NCBI GenBank assembly: GCA_949291345.1
Contig: CASEVP010000022.1
Location: 1 to 37,721, forward strand
Length of the DNA: 37,721 bases
Source: an uncultured Ruminococcus sp.
Lineage (GTDB): Bacteria > Bacillota > Clostridia > Oscillospirales > Ruminococcaceae
Reading direction: 5' to 3'
The position numbers and the translations under genes were made by a program. A model generated the notes under the pieces. It was not told the origin of the DNA, did no database searches, and worked only from the letters and a program-made list of their open reading frames with translations. This document shows, piece by piece, positions 15,479 to 24,720 of the stretch. How positions within the stretch are numbered: position 1 is the first letter of the stretch; the number at the start of each line of letters is the position of its first letter.

Positions 15479-17935
15479 ATGAAGTTTGGCTATTTTGACG
15501 ACGCAAACAAGGAATACGTCATTCAGAATCCGAAGACCCCGTATCCGTGGATCAACTATCTGGGTACACAGGAGTTCTTCTCTCTGATCTCTAACACTGC
15601 AGGCGGCTATCATTTTTATAAAGACGCTCGTCTGCGCCGTATCACCCGCTATCGCTATAACAATGTACCAGTGGATATGGGCGGGCGTTATTTCTATATC
15701 AAGGACGGTGAAACCGTTTGGTCTCCGGGTTGGTCTCCGGTAAAGACAGAACTGGATGCATATACATGCCGTCATGGTATGGGTTACACGATCATTTCCG
15801 GGAAAAAGAATGATATTTCCGCGGAAGTAACTTTCTTTGTACCGCAGAATTATAACGGCGAGATCCAGAGCCTTGTTCTCAAGAATGAAGGCAGTGAGCC
15901 AAAGACGATCAAGCTGTTCTCCTTTATTGAGTGGTGTCTGTGGGATGCACAAGATGACTCTACCAACTTCCAGAGAAACTATAATACCGGTACAGTTGAG
16001 ATCGAAGGCTCTGCGATCTTCCACAAAACCGAATACAGAGACCGCCGCAATCACTTTGCATTTTATACTGTAAATGACACCATAGACGGCTATGATACCG
16101 ATCGCGAGAGTTTCCTAGGACTATACAATGGCTTTGAAAATCCACAGGTAGTAGCTGCCGGCAAAGCATCTGATTCTGTGGCTGATGGCTGGTCGCCGAT
16201 CGCTTCTCACTATAAAGAGATTACGTTGGCGCCGGGCGAATCTAAACAGCTCATTTTCATTTTGGGCTATGTAGAAAATCCAAAGGAAGAAAAATGGAAT
16301 GCTGACGGTACTATGAATAAGTCCCGAGCATATGCGATGATGGAACAGTATAATACACCTGAAAAGGTGGATGCTGCTCTGGCAGAATTGAAGGCAACGT
16401 GGAATGAACTATTGTCCAAGTACAGTGTGAAAACACCTGATGATAAAATGAACCGCATGGTAAATATCTGGAATCAGTATCAGTGTATGGTGACTTTTAA
16501 TATGTCCCGTTCTGCATCTTATTTTGAAAGCGGTATTGGTCGTGGCATGGGCTTCCGTGATTCCAACCAAGATCTTCTGGGCTTTGTACATCAGATTCCA
16601 GATCGCGCAAGAGAACGTCTAATCGATTTGGCTTCTACACAGTTGGAAGATGGCGGATGCTATCACCAGTATCAGCCTTTGACCAAGAAGGGCAATAATG
16701 AGATCGGCGGTGACTTCTCTGATGATCCGCTGTGGATGATCCTCTCTGTTGCGGCTTATATCAAGGAAACCGGCGACTATAGTATCCTGGATGAAATGGT
16801 GCCGTATGATAACGACAGTGCGAAAGCAAAAACAATGATGGATCACCTGGAAAAGAGTTTTTATCATGTGACAGAAAATGTCGGTCCTCATGGTTTGCCG
16901 CTGGCAATGCGTGCTGACTGGAACGACTGTATCAATCTGTCATGTTTCTCGGATGAACCGGGCGAGTCTTTCCAGACCTCGACTTCTCCGAAGTATGGCG
17001 AAGAGAAGTATTCCAAGATTGCAGAATCAATCATGGTAGCAGCATTGTTTACATATGTTGGACCGGAATATGTGGCGCTCTGCAAGAAGAAGGGCGATGA
17101 GGCAGGTGCTGCAAAGGCACAGGCTGCTGTCGATGAGATGAAGAAAAATATCATGGAATATGGCTGGGACGGCGAATGGTTCCTGCGTGCTTATGATGAC
17201 TTTGGCAAAAAAATGGGTTCTCACGAATGCGAAGAAGGTAAGATCTTCATCGAACCCCAGGGATTTGCCGTTATGGGCGGCTGCGGCAAGGAAACCGGCG
17301 CTGACCTGAAAGCATTGGAAAGCGTGGATAAGTGGCTTAATTCACAGCATGGTCTGGTACTAAATCAGCCGGCGTTCACCAAGTACTATATTCAATATGG
17401 TGAAATTTCTACCTATCCGGGCGGTTATAAGGAAAATGCAGGTATTTTCTGCCATAACAACGCATGGATTATTTGTGCGGAGGCTTTTGTAGGACACGGC
17501 GACAAGGCGTTTGAGTATTACAGCAAGATTGCACCGGCTTATAGAGAAGAAAAGTATTCTGACCTGCATCGTACTGAACCGTACGTATATGCACAGATGA
17601 TCGCAGGCAAGGATGCAAAGCGTCACGGTGAAGCAAAGAACAGCTGGCTGACTGGTACAGCAGCATGGAATTTTGTAGCAGTATCTCAGTATATTCTGGG
17701 TGTAATTCCGGATTGGGATGGACTGAAGATTGATCCGTCGATTCCGCATGAATGGGATGGCTTTACTGTATCCAGAGCTTTCCGTGGTGATGTGTACGAT
17801 GTGACGGTGAAGAATCCGAACCATGTTTGCAAGGGCGTGGTGTCTGTTACTGTTGATGGTAAGGCGATTGAAGGCAATGTGCTGCCGGTATTCGGTGACG
17901 GAAAGCATCATACTGTAGAAGTAGTAATGGGCTGA
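15479..17935 (+). CDS. Cellobiose phosphorylase (GH94)
   Basis: This 818-residue cytosolic enzyme splits cellobiose with phosphate into glucose-1-phosphate and glucose, saving ATP during growth on cellulose. It starts with the family's [20 protein letters not shown] block. An N-terminal beta-sandwich (about 1-270), a helical linker and an (alpha/alpha)6 barrel (about 320-760) with a C-terminal cap follow. The motif [11 protein letters not shown] carries the probable general acid Asp483. [10 protein letters not shown] and the [15 protein letters not shown] motif also fit cellobiose rather than cellodextrin phosphorylase. Its length is normal. AAAGGAG lies 9 nt before the ATG. No transporter gene is adjacent, so it appears monocistronic with its own promoter and terminator. 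Confidence 0.93.
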   Translation: MKFGYFDDANKEYVIQNPKTPYPWINYLGTQEFFSLISNTAGGYHFYKDARLRRITRYRYNNVPVDMGGRYFYIKDGETVWSPGWSPVKTELDAYTCRHGMGYTIISGKKNDISAEVTFFVPQNYNGEIQSLVLKNEGSEPKTIKLFSFIEWCLWDAQDDSTNFQRNYNTGTVEIEGSAIFHKTEYRDRRNHFAFYTVNDTIDGYDTDRESFLGLYNGFENPQVVAAGKASDSVADGWSPIASHYKEITLAPGESKQLIFILGYVENPKEEKWNADGTMNKSRAYAMMEQYNTPEKVDAALAELKATWNELLSKYSVKTPDDKMNRMVNIWNQYQCMVTFNMSRSASYFESGIGRGMGFRDSNQDLLGFVHQIPDRARERLIDLASTQLEDGGCYHQYQPLTKKGNNEIGGDFSDDPLWMILSVAAYIKETGDYSILDEMVPYDNDSAKAKTMMDHLEKSFYHVTENVGPHGLPLAMRADWNDCINLSCFSDEPGESFQTSTSPKYGEEKYSKIAESIMVAALFTYVGPEYVALCKKKGDEAGAAKAQAAVDEMKKNIMEYGWDGEWFLRAYDDFGKKMGSHECEEGKIFIEPQGFAVMGGCGKETGADLKALESVDKWLNSQHGLVLNQPAFTKYYIQYGEISTYPGGYKENAGIFCHNNAWIICAEAFVGHGDKAFEYYSKIAPAYREEKYSDLHRTEPYVYAQMIAGKDAKRHGEAKNSWLTGTAAWNFVAVSQYILGVIPDWDGLKIDPSIPHEWDGFTVSRAFRGDVYDVTVKNPNHVCKGVVSVTVDGKAIEGNVLPVFGDGKHHTVEVVMG

Positions 17936-17982
17936 GAAATTTCTGAGACATAAAAGAATAAACCTATTTCCTTTTATATATA

Positions 17983-18019
17983 AAAGAGGCTGTTGCAGAA
18001 AAACTGCGGCAGCCTCTTT
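17983..18019 (+). terminator. Terminator hairpin after the GH94 gene
   Basis: A 16-bp stem, AAAGAGGCTGTTGCAG (17983-17998) with CTGCGGCAGCCTCTTT (18004-18019), has two T-G wobbles and the loop AAAAA. The U-tract is short and is partly inside the stem, so efficiency may be moderate. Confidence 0.72.
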
Positions 18020-18110
18020 GCATTACAGAGATTATGAAAATGAAAAGGAAACACGAATTCAAACAAACTGTCGTGCTTTTCATGCACCTTCAAATATAAG
18101 TGTCGGCAGA
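18020..18110 (+). other. AT-rich spacer before the ribosomal protein cluster
   Basis: No gene is supported here. The usual str-operon genes (rpsL, rpsG, fusA, tuf) do not precede rpsJ, so the S10 operon starts as its own unit at the promoters downstream. Confidence 0.5.
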
Positions 18111-18138
18111 TTGTATGTAGTAATGGTGATATTATAAT
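18111..18138 (+). promoter_or_regulatory. Possible upstream promoter P1 of the S10 operon
   Basis: TTGTAT (18111-18116), a 16-nt spacer and TATAAT (18133-18138). Weaker than the second promoter downstream; the two may act in tandem. Confidence 0.5.
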
Positions 18139-18318
18139 AGGTATGCGATAAATATGAAACGCAGATACGATTCAAATGTAAAATGCATTGGATGATTTTG
18201 CAGTTCACAAAAAATTTACATAAATTTTGGAAGAAGATATGCCGAAACACTTGCAATTCTTCATTCCGCATGCTATAATAAACAGGCGTGATTGCAATAG
18301 ATATGCGATGAAATGAAA
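18137..18318 (+). repeat. Imperfect direct repeat after each rpsJ promoter
   Basis: ATAGGTATGCGATAAATATG (from 18137) and ATAGATATGCGATGAAATG (from 18297) share the core TATGCGATnAA and run on into GAAA. Each lies just downstream of a TATAAT box, about 160 bp apart. This may be a duplicated promoter with its initial transcribed region, or a regulator site. Confidence 0.5.
18251..18279 (+). promoter_or_regulatory. rpsJp: Main promoter P2 of the S10-spc-alpha cluster
   Basis: TTGCAA (18251-18256), a 17-nt spacer and TATAAT (18274-18279) with TG at 18271-18272 form a near-ideal extended -10 promoter, identical in its boxes to the one at 156-184. Transcription should start near 18286, giving a leader of about 290 nt before rpsJ. 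Confidence 0.85.
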
Positions 18319-18412
18319 GGTTGCCGGCGGTATGTCGGGGAATTTTCATGGAGTATGTCCGATTTAAAACCGGGCGAATCAGGATAACAACACAGTATGT
18401 GTACAAAAGGAA

Positions 18413-18517
18413 CGGCATAACAAGCGTTGTGCCGGGTTTTGTACTGCTGTTTGTGCTGGCTCGGAATCATATGGTTTCCGAGCTTTTTTACGAGATGCGG
18501 GTGGAAACACCCGGCAC
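18413..18517 (+). promoter_or_regulatory. S10-operon leader with alternative RNA structures
   Basis: Three pairings are visible. Hairpin A is CGGCATAAC (18413-18421) with GTTGTGCCG (18426-18434). Hairpin B is GGGTG (18499-18503) with CACCC (18508-18512) around a GAAA tetraloop. Long-range helix C is GTGCCGGG (18429-18436) with CCCGGCAC (18510-18517), which uses parts of both A and B and so excludes them. Between the strands of helix C lies an intrinsic terminator at 18459-18489. The layout is that of a ribosomal-protein-controlled attenuator; the E. coli S10 leader is controlled by L4 in this way, but the regulator here is unknown. Confidence 0.6.
18459..18489 (+). terminator. Intrinsic terminator inside the rpsJ leader
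   Basis: GCTCGGAA (18459-18466) and TTCCGAGC (18476-18483) form a perfect 8-bp stem with a 9-nt loop, followed by six T residues. It lies about 90 nt before the rpsJ start and downstream of both promoters, so it must be bypassed for expression of the whole cluster: an attenuator, not an end-of-gene terminator. Confidence 0.85.
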
Positions 18518-18576
18518 CGTGGAAGATCCTGAAGGAGAAATAATCCGACGCCTAATGTGAAAAGGAGGCGAAAATA

Positions 18577-18891
18577 ATGGCAGTCAACGAGAAAATCAGA
18601 ATCAAGATCAAGGGTTATGAGCACGCAACAGTAGATGCGGCTGCAGCGAAAATCGTAGAAGCAGCAAAGAGAAGTGGATCTCAGGTGTCAGGTCCGATCC
18701 CGCTCCCGACTGATAAGGAGATTATTACCATCCTGCGTGCAACACACAAGTACAAGGATAGCCGTGAGCAGTTCGAGCGCCGTACCCACAAGCGTCTGAT
18801 CGACGTAGTACGTCCGACACAGAAGACGACAGAAGCTCTGCAGAAACTGGAGATTCCAGCAGGTGTGGACATCGTAATGGAACTGAAGTAA
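18577..18891 (+). CDS. rpsJ: 30S ribosomal protein S10
   Basis: The 104-residue S10 of the 30S head, also NusE in transcription antitermination. The conserved extended loop [20 protein letters not shown], which reaches into the head, is intact, as are the SGPIPLPT and [11 protein letters not shown] blocks. AAAGGAGGC lies about 9 nt before the ATG. It is the first gene of the cluster, behind an attenuated leader, and is followed by a 118-nt spacer with two hairpins. Confidence 0.98.
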   Translation: MAVNEKIRIKIKGYEHATVDAAAAKIVEAAKRSGSQVSGPIPLPTDKEIITILRATHKYKDSREQFERRTHKRLIDVVRPTQKTTEALQKLEIPAGVDIVMELK

Positions 18892-18935
18892 GAATCGATC
18901 TGATTCTCAGAACCCCAAGCGGAAATGCCGCCGCA

Positions 18936-18983
18936 GACAGCGGGGGAAAGCTGTCGGTCATGTTGACGGGCTGTATCGTCAAC
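18936..18983 (+). other. Two hairpins between rpsJ and rplC
   Basis: GACAGC (18936-18941) pairs with GCTGTC (18950-18955), and GTTGACG (18962-18968) pairs with CGTCAAC (18977-18983). Neither has a U-tract. They may protect the rplC message, serve as a processing point or be a protein-binding site. Confidence 0.5.
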
Positions 18984-19009
18984 CAATAACCAATAGGAGG
19001 AACGCAAAA

Positions 19010-19642
19010 ATGCAAAAGGCAATTATCGGCAAGAAGATTGGCATGACGCAAATTTTCGATGAAGCCGGAAAAGTCATTCCGGTTACTGTCGTAGAAGCTG
19101 GTCCGTGCGTTGTTATTCAGAAGAAGACAATGGAAAATGACGGCTATGAGGCAGTACAGCTGGGCTTCGGTGATGTAACAACTAAGCATGTAACCAAGCC
19201 GATGCAGGGACATTTCGCAAAGGCAGATGTAGCTGCAAAGAAAAATCTGAAGGAATTTCGGCTGGCAGACTGTGCCGCATTCAATGTGGGTGATGTCATC
19301 AAGGCAGACACATTTGAGGTAGGCGACAGCGTTGATGTCAGCGGTACCAGCAAGGGTAAGGGTTTTGCAGGTGCCATCAAACGGCACAACCAGCACAGAC
19401 TGAAGGAAACTCACGGTACTGGTCCTGTACATCGTCAGGCAGGTTCTATGGGTGCATGCTCCTCACCATCCCGTATTTATAAAGGTAAGGGCATGGCTGG
19501 TCATATGGGTGCTGAAAAAGTAACAGTACAGAATCTGGAAATCGTAAAGGTTGACAGTGAAAATAATCTCATCGCAATCAAGGGTGCGATCCCTGGTGCG
19601 AAGGGCGGAATTGTTGTCATCACTGACAGCGTGAAGGCGTAA
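19010..19642 (+). CDS. rplC: 50S ribosomal protein L3
   Basis: The 210-residue L3 starts 23S rRNA folding near the 3' end and reaches toward the peptidyl-transferase centre. The central finger is intact: [20 protein letters not shown], then [20 protein letters not shown] and [10 protein letters not shown], including the Gln that is methylated in E. coli. TAGGAGGAA precedes the ATG. The gene follows rpsJ after a hairpin-bearing spacer and is 17 nt from rplD. Confidence 0.98.
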   Translation: MQKAIIGKKIGMTQIFDEAGKVIPVTVVEAGPCVVIQKKTMENDGYEAVQLGFGDVTTKHVTKPMQGHFAKADVAAKKNLKEFRLADCAAFNVGDVIKADTFEVGDSVDVSGTSKGKGFAGAIKRHNQHRLKETHGTGPVHRQAGSMGACSSPSRIYKGKGMAGHMGAEKVTVQNLEIVKVDSENNLIAIKGAIPGAKGGIVVITDSVKA

Positions 19643-19659
19643 GGAAGGAGGAAACATCA

Positions 19660-20286
19660 ATGGCAAAAATTGCAGTATTTGATATGGCAGGCCAGCAGGT
19701 GTCTGAGACAGAGCTTTCTGATGCGGTATTCGCAGTTACGCCCAATGAGGCAGTGATGCATGCAATGGTAGTAAACTATCTGGCAAATCAGCGTCAGGGT
19801 ACACAGTCTACACTGACTCGTACAGAAGTAGCCGGAGGCGGTAGAAAGCCGTGGAGACAGAAGGGAACAGGTCATGCAAGACAAGGTTCTATCCGTGCAC
19901 CGCAGTGGACGCACGGCGGCGTGGCACTTGGTCCGAAGCCTCGTGACTATCGTTATGCTCTGACAAAAAAGACTAGAAGACTGGCAATGAAATCTGCTCT
20001 GTCTACTAAAGTGTTGGATCAGAATATGATTGTTTTGGACAATCTGAAAGTAGACGATTATAAGACCAAGACCATCACCGCAATGCTGAAGGCATTGGGC
20101 GTAGAGGGTAAGGCATTGCTGGTAACAGCTGAGACAGACCAGAAGGTCGTAAAGAGCGCAGCAAATATCCAGGGTATTAAGACAGCAGCAGTCAATACTC
20201 TGAACGTATATGACATCCTCAACTATGACAAGTTCATCGTATCAAAGGATGCTGTTGCAAAAATCGAGGAGGTGTATGCAAAGTGA
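19660..20286 (+). CDS. rplD: 50S ribosomal protein L4
   Basis: The 208-residue L4 lines the peptide exit tunnel and, in E. coli, represses its own S10 operon through the leader. The basic tunnel loop GGGRKPWRQKGTGHARQGS followed by RAPQWTHGGVALGPKPRDY is intact. GGAGGAAA precedes the ATG. The stop codon overlaps the GTG of rplW. It is the first candidate for the regulator acting at the attenuated leader of this cluster, though that role is not proven in Firmicutes. Confidence 0.98.
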   Translation: MAKIAVFDMAGQQVSETELSDAVFAVTPNEAVMHAMVVNYLANQRQGTQSTLTRTEVAGGGRKPWRQKGTGHARQGSIRAPQWTHGGVALGPKPRDYRYALTKKTRRLAMKSALSTKVLDQNMIVLDNLKVDDYKTKTITAMLKALGVEGKALLVTAETDQKVVKSAANIQGIKTAAVNTLNVYDILNYDKFIVSKDAVAKIEEVYAK

Positions 20287-20606
20287 AAGCACCGCAGGAT
20301 ATCATTCTGACGCCGGTGATCACCGAGCGCAGCGTAGACGATATGGCCGAAAGCAAGTACACCTTCAAGGTGGCAAAGGATGCCAATAAGGTTGAGATTG
20401 CAAAGGCAGCAGAAGCACTGTTTCAGGTGCAGGTTCTGAAGGTAAACACCGTAAACTGCACCGGAAAGATGAAGCGCATGGGTCGTACCATGGGCAAGCG
20501 TCCGGATTATAAGAAGGCAGTAATTACCATCAATCCGGAGCCGACACCGGATAAGGACGGCAAAAAGCGCAAGGGTACTATTGAATTCTTCGATGGTATG
20601 TTCTAA
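20283..20606 (+). CDS. rplW: 50S ribosomal protein L23
   Basis: The 107-residue L23 sits at the tunnel exit and docks trigger factor and SRP. The ITERSVDDMAESKYTFKVA opening and the basic GKMKRMGRTMGKRPDYKKA loop are typical. The C-terminus (PDKDGKKRKGTIEFFDGMF) is somewhat longer than the usual 95-100 residues. The start is a GTG that overlaps the rplD stop, with GGAGG inside rplD, so translation is coupled. Confidence 0.97.
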   Translation: MKAPQDIILTPVITERSVDDMAESKYTFKVAKDANKVEIAKAAEALFQVQVLKVNTVNCTGKMKRMGRTMGKRPDYKKAVITINPEPTPDKDGKKRKGTIEFFDGMF

Positions 20607-20620
20607 AGAAGTGCGATGAA

Positions 20621-20663
20621 CTGCGGCAAAAGGTCCGCAGAAAAGTATGGGAGTAATGCTCCC
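20621..20663 (+). other. Two hairpins between rplW and rplB
   Basis: CTGCGG (20621-20626) pairs with CCGCAG (20635-20640), and GGGAG (20649-20653) pairs with CTCCC (20659-20663). No U-tract follows. This is the second of four spacers in the cluster that are over 70 nt and carry paired elements. Confidence 0.5.
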
Positions 20664-20696
20664 GCAAAACTGGCATTATATGAGGAGTGAAAAAGA

Positions 20697-21530
20697 ATGG
20701 CCATTAAGAGCTATAAGCCGACGACCCCGTCCCGCAGAAATATGACTGTAACGGATTATTCGGGTCTGTCGAAGGTAAAGCCGGAAAAGAGCTTGCTCGA
20801 ACCGCTGAAGAAGAATGCGGGTCGTAACAGCTACGGCAGAATTACCGTTCGCCACAGAGGCGGCGGAAACCGCAGAAAGTATCGTATCATTGACTTTAAG
20901 CGGAATAAGGACGGCATGAATGCAACGGTTCTGACACTGGAATACGATCCGAATAGAAGCGCATTTATTGCTTTGGTACAGTATGAAGATGGTGAAAAGC
21001 GTTACATTCTGGCTGCAGAAGGCTTGAAGGTAGGCGACATAGTACGTTCCGGTTCTGATGCAGATATCAAGCCCGGCAACGCACTGAAAATGATTGATAT
21101 TCCTGTAGGTACTTTTATCCATGCAATTGAATTGTATCCGGGTAAGGGTGCACAGTTGGTAAGAAGCGCAGGCAATATGGCGCAGCTAATGGGCAAAGAA
21201 GGTGCATACGCACTGATTCGCTTGCCTTCCGGCGAAATGAGAAAAGTGCCGATTGATTGCCGTGCATCAGTTGGTCAGGTATCGAATATTGACCACGAAA
21301 ATGTACACTATGGTAAAGCAGGCCGTATGAGAAATAAGGGCTGGAGACCGACAGTCAGAGGTTCTGTAATGAACCCGAACGATCACCCGCACGGTGGTGG
21401 TGAAGGTAAGTCTCCGATTGGACGTCCGGGACCTGTGACACCGTGGGGCAAGCCTGCACTGGGTTATAAGACACGTCCAAAGCATAAGGCATCGGATAAG
21501 TATATCGTAAAGCGCCGTAACGGCAGATAA
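20697..21530 (+). CDS. rplB: 50S ribosomal protein L2
   Basis: The 277-residue L2 holds the subunit interface near the peptidyl-transferase centre. The essential His lies in [19 protein letters not shown], followed by [13 protein letters not shown]; the N-terminal RNA-binding [18 protein letters not shown] is also clear. GAGGAG lies 9 nt before the ATG. Length is normal. Confidence 0.98.
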   Translation: MAIKSYKPTTPSRRNMTVTDYSGLSKVKPEKSLLEPLKKNAGRNSYGRITVRHRGGGNRRKYRIIDFKRNKDGMNATVLTLEYDPNRSAFIALVQYEDGEKRYILAAEGLKVGDIVRSGSDADIKPGNALKMIDIPVGTFIHAIELYPGKGAQLVRSAGNMAQLMGKEGAYALIRLPSGEMRKVPIDCRASVGQVSNIDHENVHYGKAGRMRNKGWRPTVRGSVMNPNDHPHGGGEGKSPIGRPGPVTPWGKPALGYKTRPKHKASDKYIVKRRNGR

Positions 21531-21550
21531 GGGAAAGGAGGAACAATCTC

Positions 21551-21835
21551 ATGAGTAGAAGTATTAAAAAGGGACCATACGTCCAGGAAGTCCTCCTCAA
21601 GCGCATACAGGCAATGAACGAAGCCGGTGAAAAGAAGGTTCTGAAGACATGGAGCCGTTCGTCTACGATTTTCCCGGATTTCGTCGGCCACACCATCGCT
21701 GTACATGACGGACGCAAGCATGTGCCGGTATATGTAACAGAGGATATGGTAGGACATAAGCTGGGTGAATTTGCACCGACAAGAACCTTTAAGGGTCATG
21801 CTGGTTCCAAGACATCCAATAACGGTAAGAAGTAA
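21551..21835 (+). CDS. rpsS: 30S ribosomal protein S19
   Basis: The 94-residue S19 of the 30S head pairs with S13. It shows the [18 protein letters not shown] opening and the [17 protein letters not shown] core. A strong AAAGGAGGAA box precedes the ATG, and the gene lies 20 nt from rplB and 18 nt from rplV. Confidence 0.98.
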   Translation: MSRSIKKGPYVQEVLLKRIQAMNEAGEKKVLKTWSRSSTIFPDFVGHTIAVHDGRKHVPVYVTEDMVGHKLGEFAPTRTFKGHAGSKTSNNGKK

Positions 21836-21853
21836 GCGGAAGGAGGAGATCAC

Positions 21854-22189
21854 ATGGAAGCAAGAGCATATCTGAGAAATGCCCGCATTTCACCACGCAA
21901 GGTGCAGATCGTTCTGGATCTGATCCGAAACAAGCCTGTTGATATCGCACTGGCGACTCTGGACCTCACCCCGAAGGCTGCCAGCCCGATGCTGGAAAAG
22001 CTTTTGAAGTCCGCGATTGCAAATGCAGAAAATAATCACAGCATGAACAAGGATAATCTCTATGTTGCGGAGTGCTTTGTGACACCGGGTCCGACCATGA
22101 AGCGGATCATGCCGAGAGCACAGGGCAGAGCCTATCGCATTTTGAAGAGAACTTCACACATCACCATTGTTCTGAAAGAAGAAGAATAA
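21854..22189 (+). CDS. rplV: 50S ribosomal protein L22
   Basis: The 111-residue L22 spans the large subunit, and its beta-hairpin lines the exit tunnel at the macrolide gate. The [20 protein letters not shown] domain and the hairpin [20 protein letters not shown] are intact. No insertion of the kind seen in macrolide-resistant strains is visible in the hairpin. Confidence 0.98.
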   Translation: MEARAYLRNARISPRKVQIVLDLIRNKPVDIALATLDLTPKAASPMLEKLLKSAIANAENNHSMNKDNLYVAECFVTPGPTMKRIMPRAQGRAYRILKRTSHITIVLKEEE

Positions 22190-22206
22190 TCCCAGGAGGT
22201 TGAGTT

Positions 22207-22992
22207 ATGGGCCAGAAGGTTAATCCGCACGGTCTCCGTGTCGGCGTAATTAAAGATTGGGATTCTCGTTGGTTTGCGAATAAGTCTGACTTCGGCGATA
22301 CGCTGGTAGAAGATTATAACATTCGTAAGTTCATCAAGAAGAACCTGTATGCAGCAGGCGTTCCGAAGATTGAGATCGAACGTTTCGCAGATAAGGTTAG
22401 AATCCACATTCACTGTGCAAAGCCGGGCGTTGTTATCGGCAGAGGCGGCGCAGAAATCGAAAAGCTGCGTGCTCAGCTGGAAAAAATGCTCAGCAAGCAG
22501 GTATATGTCAATATTGTAGAAGTAAAGCAGCCGGATATGGATGCACAGCTGGTGGCAGAAAAGATCGCACTTGATCTGGAAAACCGTATTTCCTTCCGCC
22601 GTGCAATGAAGCAGTCCATCGGCAGAACGATGCGTCTGGGCGCAAAGGGAATTAAGACAAAGGTTTCCGGCAGACTCGGCGGTGCAGAAATTGCACGTTC
22701 TGAAAGTTATCACGAAGGTACAATCCCGCTGCAGACCATTCGTGCAGATATTGACTATGGTTTTGCAGAAGCACATACCACATACGGCAGAATTGGCGTA
22801 AAGGTATGGATCTACAAGGGCGAAGTTCTGAAGGGTGACGCTGCAAAGGCAGCTGCACAGAGAGAAAAGGTTGAAAGAAAGTCCCGCGATTCCCGTGGCG
22901 GAAGAGATGACAGACGTCGTCGTGACAACCGCAGTGGTGACCGTAGAAACGGCGGCCGCCGGGATAACAGAAAAGAAGGAGGTAACCAGTAA
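22207..22992 (+). CDS. rpsC: 30S ribosomal protein S3 with a long Arg-rich tail
   Basis: The 261-residue S3 forms part of the mRNA entry channel. A KH domain with the GXXG-type loop [17 protein letters not shown] and the C-terminal domain ([13 protein letters not shown]) are normal. From about residue 215 an Asp/Arg/Gly-rich tail of some 45 residues follows ([19 protein letters not shown] and more), longer than the E. coli ending. Such tails are known in Clostridia. The stop codon overlaps the rplP ATG (TAATG). Confidence 0.97.
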   Translation: MGQKVNPHGLRVGVIKDWDSRWFANKSDFGDTLVEDYNIRKFIKKNLYAAGVPKIEIERFADKVRIHIHCAKPGVVIGRGGAEIEKLRAQLEKMLSKQVYVNIVEVKQPDMDAQLVAEKIALDLENRISFRRAMKQSIGRTMRLGAKGIKTKVSGRLGGAEIARSESYHEGTIPLQTIRADIDYGFAEAHTTYGRIGVKVWIYKGEVLKGDAAKAAAQREKVERKSRDSRGGRDDRRRRDNRSGDRRNGGRRDNRKEGGNQ

Positions 22993-23417
22993 TGCTGCTT
23001 CCTAAGAGAGTAAAATATCGTCGTGTGCACAGAGGACGCATGACGGGTAAAGCAACAAGAGGCAATTATGTAAGCAACGGCGAGTATGGTATCCAGGCGC
23101 TGGAACCGGCATGGATCACATCGAACCAGATTGAAGCTGCCCGTATCGCAATGACACGTTATCTCAAGCGTGGCGGTCAGGTATGGATCAAGATTTTTCC
23201 GGATAAGCCGGTGACAAAGAAACCAGCAGGTACTCGTATGGGTTCCGGTAAAGGTGCTCCGGAATATTGGGTAGCTGTTGTAAAGCCGGGCAGAGTGATG
23301 TTTGAAATCGCAGGCGTACCGGAAGAAACTGCACGAGAAGCAATGCGTTTGGCAATGCACAAGCTGCCGATCAAGTGTAAGTTTATTAAGGCTGAAAAAG
23401 GAGGCGAGCAGGTATGA
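22992..23417 (+). CDS. rplP: 50S ribosomal protein L16
   Basis: The 141-residue L16 positions A-site tRNA. Key blocks are [40 protein letters not shown] and [18 protein letters not shown]. The ATG overlaps the rpsC stop and the stop overlaps the rpmC ATG (ATGA), so three genes are translated as a coupled set. Confidence 0.98.
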   Translation: MLLPKRVKYRRVHRGRMTGKATRGNYVSNGEYGIQALEPAWITSNQIEAARIAMTRYLKRGGQVWIKIFPDKPVTKKPAGTRMGSGKGAPEYWVAVVKPGRVMFEIAGVPEETAREAMRLAMHKLPIKCKFIKAEKGGEQV

Positions 23418-23614
23418 AAGCATCCGAAGTAAAAGATATGACGGTAGAAGAGCTGAATGTGAAGCTGGGTAGCCTGAAGGAAGAACTCTTCGCACTTCGG
23501 TTCCAGCTCGCAGCAAATCAGCTGGAGAATACAGCTCGTCTGAAGGCTGTCAAGAAGGATATTGCACGTGTGAAGACTGCGATCCGCTCGGCGGAACTGT
23601 CTGCACAGCAGTAA
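23414..23614 (+). CDS. rpmC: 50S ribosomal protein L29
   Basis: The 66-residue L29 is a two-helix protein near the tunnel exit. It opens [19 protein letters not shown] and has the typical [19 protein letters not shown] helix. It overlaps rplP by four bases, and GGAGG within rplP serves as its ribosome-binding site. Confidence 0.97.
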   Translation: MKASEVKDMTVEELNVKLGSLKEELFALRFQLAANQLENTARLKAVKKDIARVKTAIRSAELSAQQ

Positions 23615-23631
23615 GGTAGGAGGGTTTTCCT

Positions 23632-23889
23632 GTGGCTGAGAGAAATTTGAGAAAAACCAGAGTCGGTATGGTAGTCAGCGATAAGATGGATAAAACTGTT
23701 GTAGTTGCTATCATCGACAATGTAAAACATCCGCTGTACAAGAAGATTGTCAAGAGAACCGTTCGCCTGAAGGCACACGATGAAAACAATGCGTGCAGAG
23801 TCGGCGACCGTGTCGAGGTTATGGAAACTCGTCCGCTGTCTAAGGATAAGAGATGGAGAGTTGTGGAAATCCTCGAGAAGGCAAAGTAA
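23632..23889 (+). CDS. rpsQ: 30S ribosomal protein S17
   Basis: The 85-residue S17 is an OB-fold assembly protein of the 30S body. [20 protein letters not shown] and the [17 protein letters not shown] block ([18 protein letters not shown]) are clear. The start is GTG at 23632, preceded by AGGAGGG; no nearby ATG competes. Confidence 0.97.
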   Translation: MAERNLRKTRVGMVVSDKMDKTVVVAIIDNVKHPLYKKIVKRTVRLKAHDENNACRVGDRVEVMETRPLSKDKRWRVVEILEKAK

Positions 23890-23972
23890 GCGTGAAAATT
23901 GAAAATACGAATAGAGAGTAAAACAGAATCGCATCCGGCAAAACGGAGCATTTCTGAAAGGAGGAACTCGCT

Positions 23973-24341
23973 GTGATTCAGATGCAGTCTTATTTGAAGG
24001 TTGCGGACAACACCGGTGCAAAAGAGCTGATGTGTATCAGAGTTCTGGGCGGTACTCGCAGAAGATATGCTAATATCGGCGATGTTGTAGTCGCATCTGT
24101 TAAGAAAGCAACACCCGGCGGCGTTGTAAAGAAGGGCGATGTTGTTAAGGCAGTTATCGTTCGTTCGGTAAAGGGTCTGCGCAGAGAAGACGGGACCTAT
24201 ATCCGCTTTGATGAGAACGCTGCGGTAATTATCCGTGAAGATAAAAATCCGAAGGGCACACGTATCTTTGGACCGGTAGCAAGAGAACTTCGTGAAAAAG
24301 ATTATATGAAGATCCTGAGCCTTGCACCGGAAGTACTGTAA
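23973..24341 (+). CDS. rplN: 50S ribosomal protein L14
   Basis: The 122-residue L14 forms an intersubunit bridge and is the docking site of the silencing factor Rsf[21 protein letters not shown] and the C-terminal [20 protein letters not shown] are diagnostic. The start is GTG with AAAGGAGG upstream. An 83-nt spacer precedes it, longer than most in this cluster. Confidence 0.98.
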   Translation: MIQMQSYLKVADNTGAKELMCIRVLGGTRRRYANIGDVVVASVKKATPGGVVKKGDVVKAVIVRSVKGLRREDGTYIRFDENAAVIIREDKNPKGTRIFGPVARELREKDYMKILSLAPEVL

Positions 24342-24354
24342 TGGAGGTGTCAAA

Positions 24355-24708
24355 ATGAGTAAGGTTCACGTAAAAACAGGCGACACCGTTATCCTGCTGA
24401 CAGGTAAGGATGAATATCAGTACAATGATCCGCAGAACAAGTCCAAGGGCAGAAAGACTGGAAAGGTCGTAGCAGTCAGCCCGAAGGAAGGAAAGGTTAT
24501 CGTAGAAGGATTCAACAAGGTAACCAAACACGTAAAACCGACTCGTATGGGTCAGGTTGGCGGCATTGTAGAGACAGAAGCAGCACTGTACGCAAGTAAG
24601 GTACAGCTGGTATGCCCGAAGTGCGGTCAGCCGACAAGAGTTGGTCACATCGTAGAGGACGGCAAGAAGCTGCGTCTGTGCAAGAAGTGCGGCAAATCAT
24701 TTGAGTAA
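24355..24708 (+). CDS. rplX: 50S ribosomal protein L24 with a KOW-loop insertion
   Basis: The 117-residue L24 starts large-subunit assembly. The KOW domain is present, but its first loop reads LLTGKDEYQYNDPQNKSKG, about a dozen residues longer than the usual GKDKGKxGKV. The C-terminus carries a four-Cys zinc ribbon (CPKCG and CKKCG). The ATG at 24355 is chosen over one at 24322 because GGAGGTG lies 6 nt upstream and the protein then begins MSKVHVKTGD. Confidence 0.96.
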   Translation: MSKVHVKTGDTVILLTGKDEYQYNDPQNKSKGRKTGKVVAVSPKEGKVIVEGFNKVTKHVKPTRMGQVGGIVETEAALYASKVQLVCPKCGQPTRVGHIVEDGKKLRLCKKCGKSFE

Positions 24709-24720
24709 AGGAGAAACGAA

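Noticed and set aside
18321..18560. 79-codon frame in the rpsJ leader
   Set aside because: It overlaps the attenuator structures, has no proper ribosome-binding site and shows no protein-like features.
22812..23516. Long antisense frame of 234 codons across rpsC-rpmC
   Set aside because: It is a shadow of Arg/Lys-rich ribosomal genes; composition is untypical and there is no ribosome-binding site.
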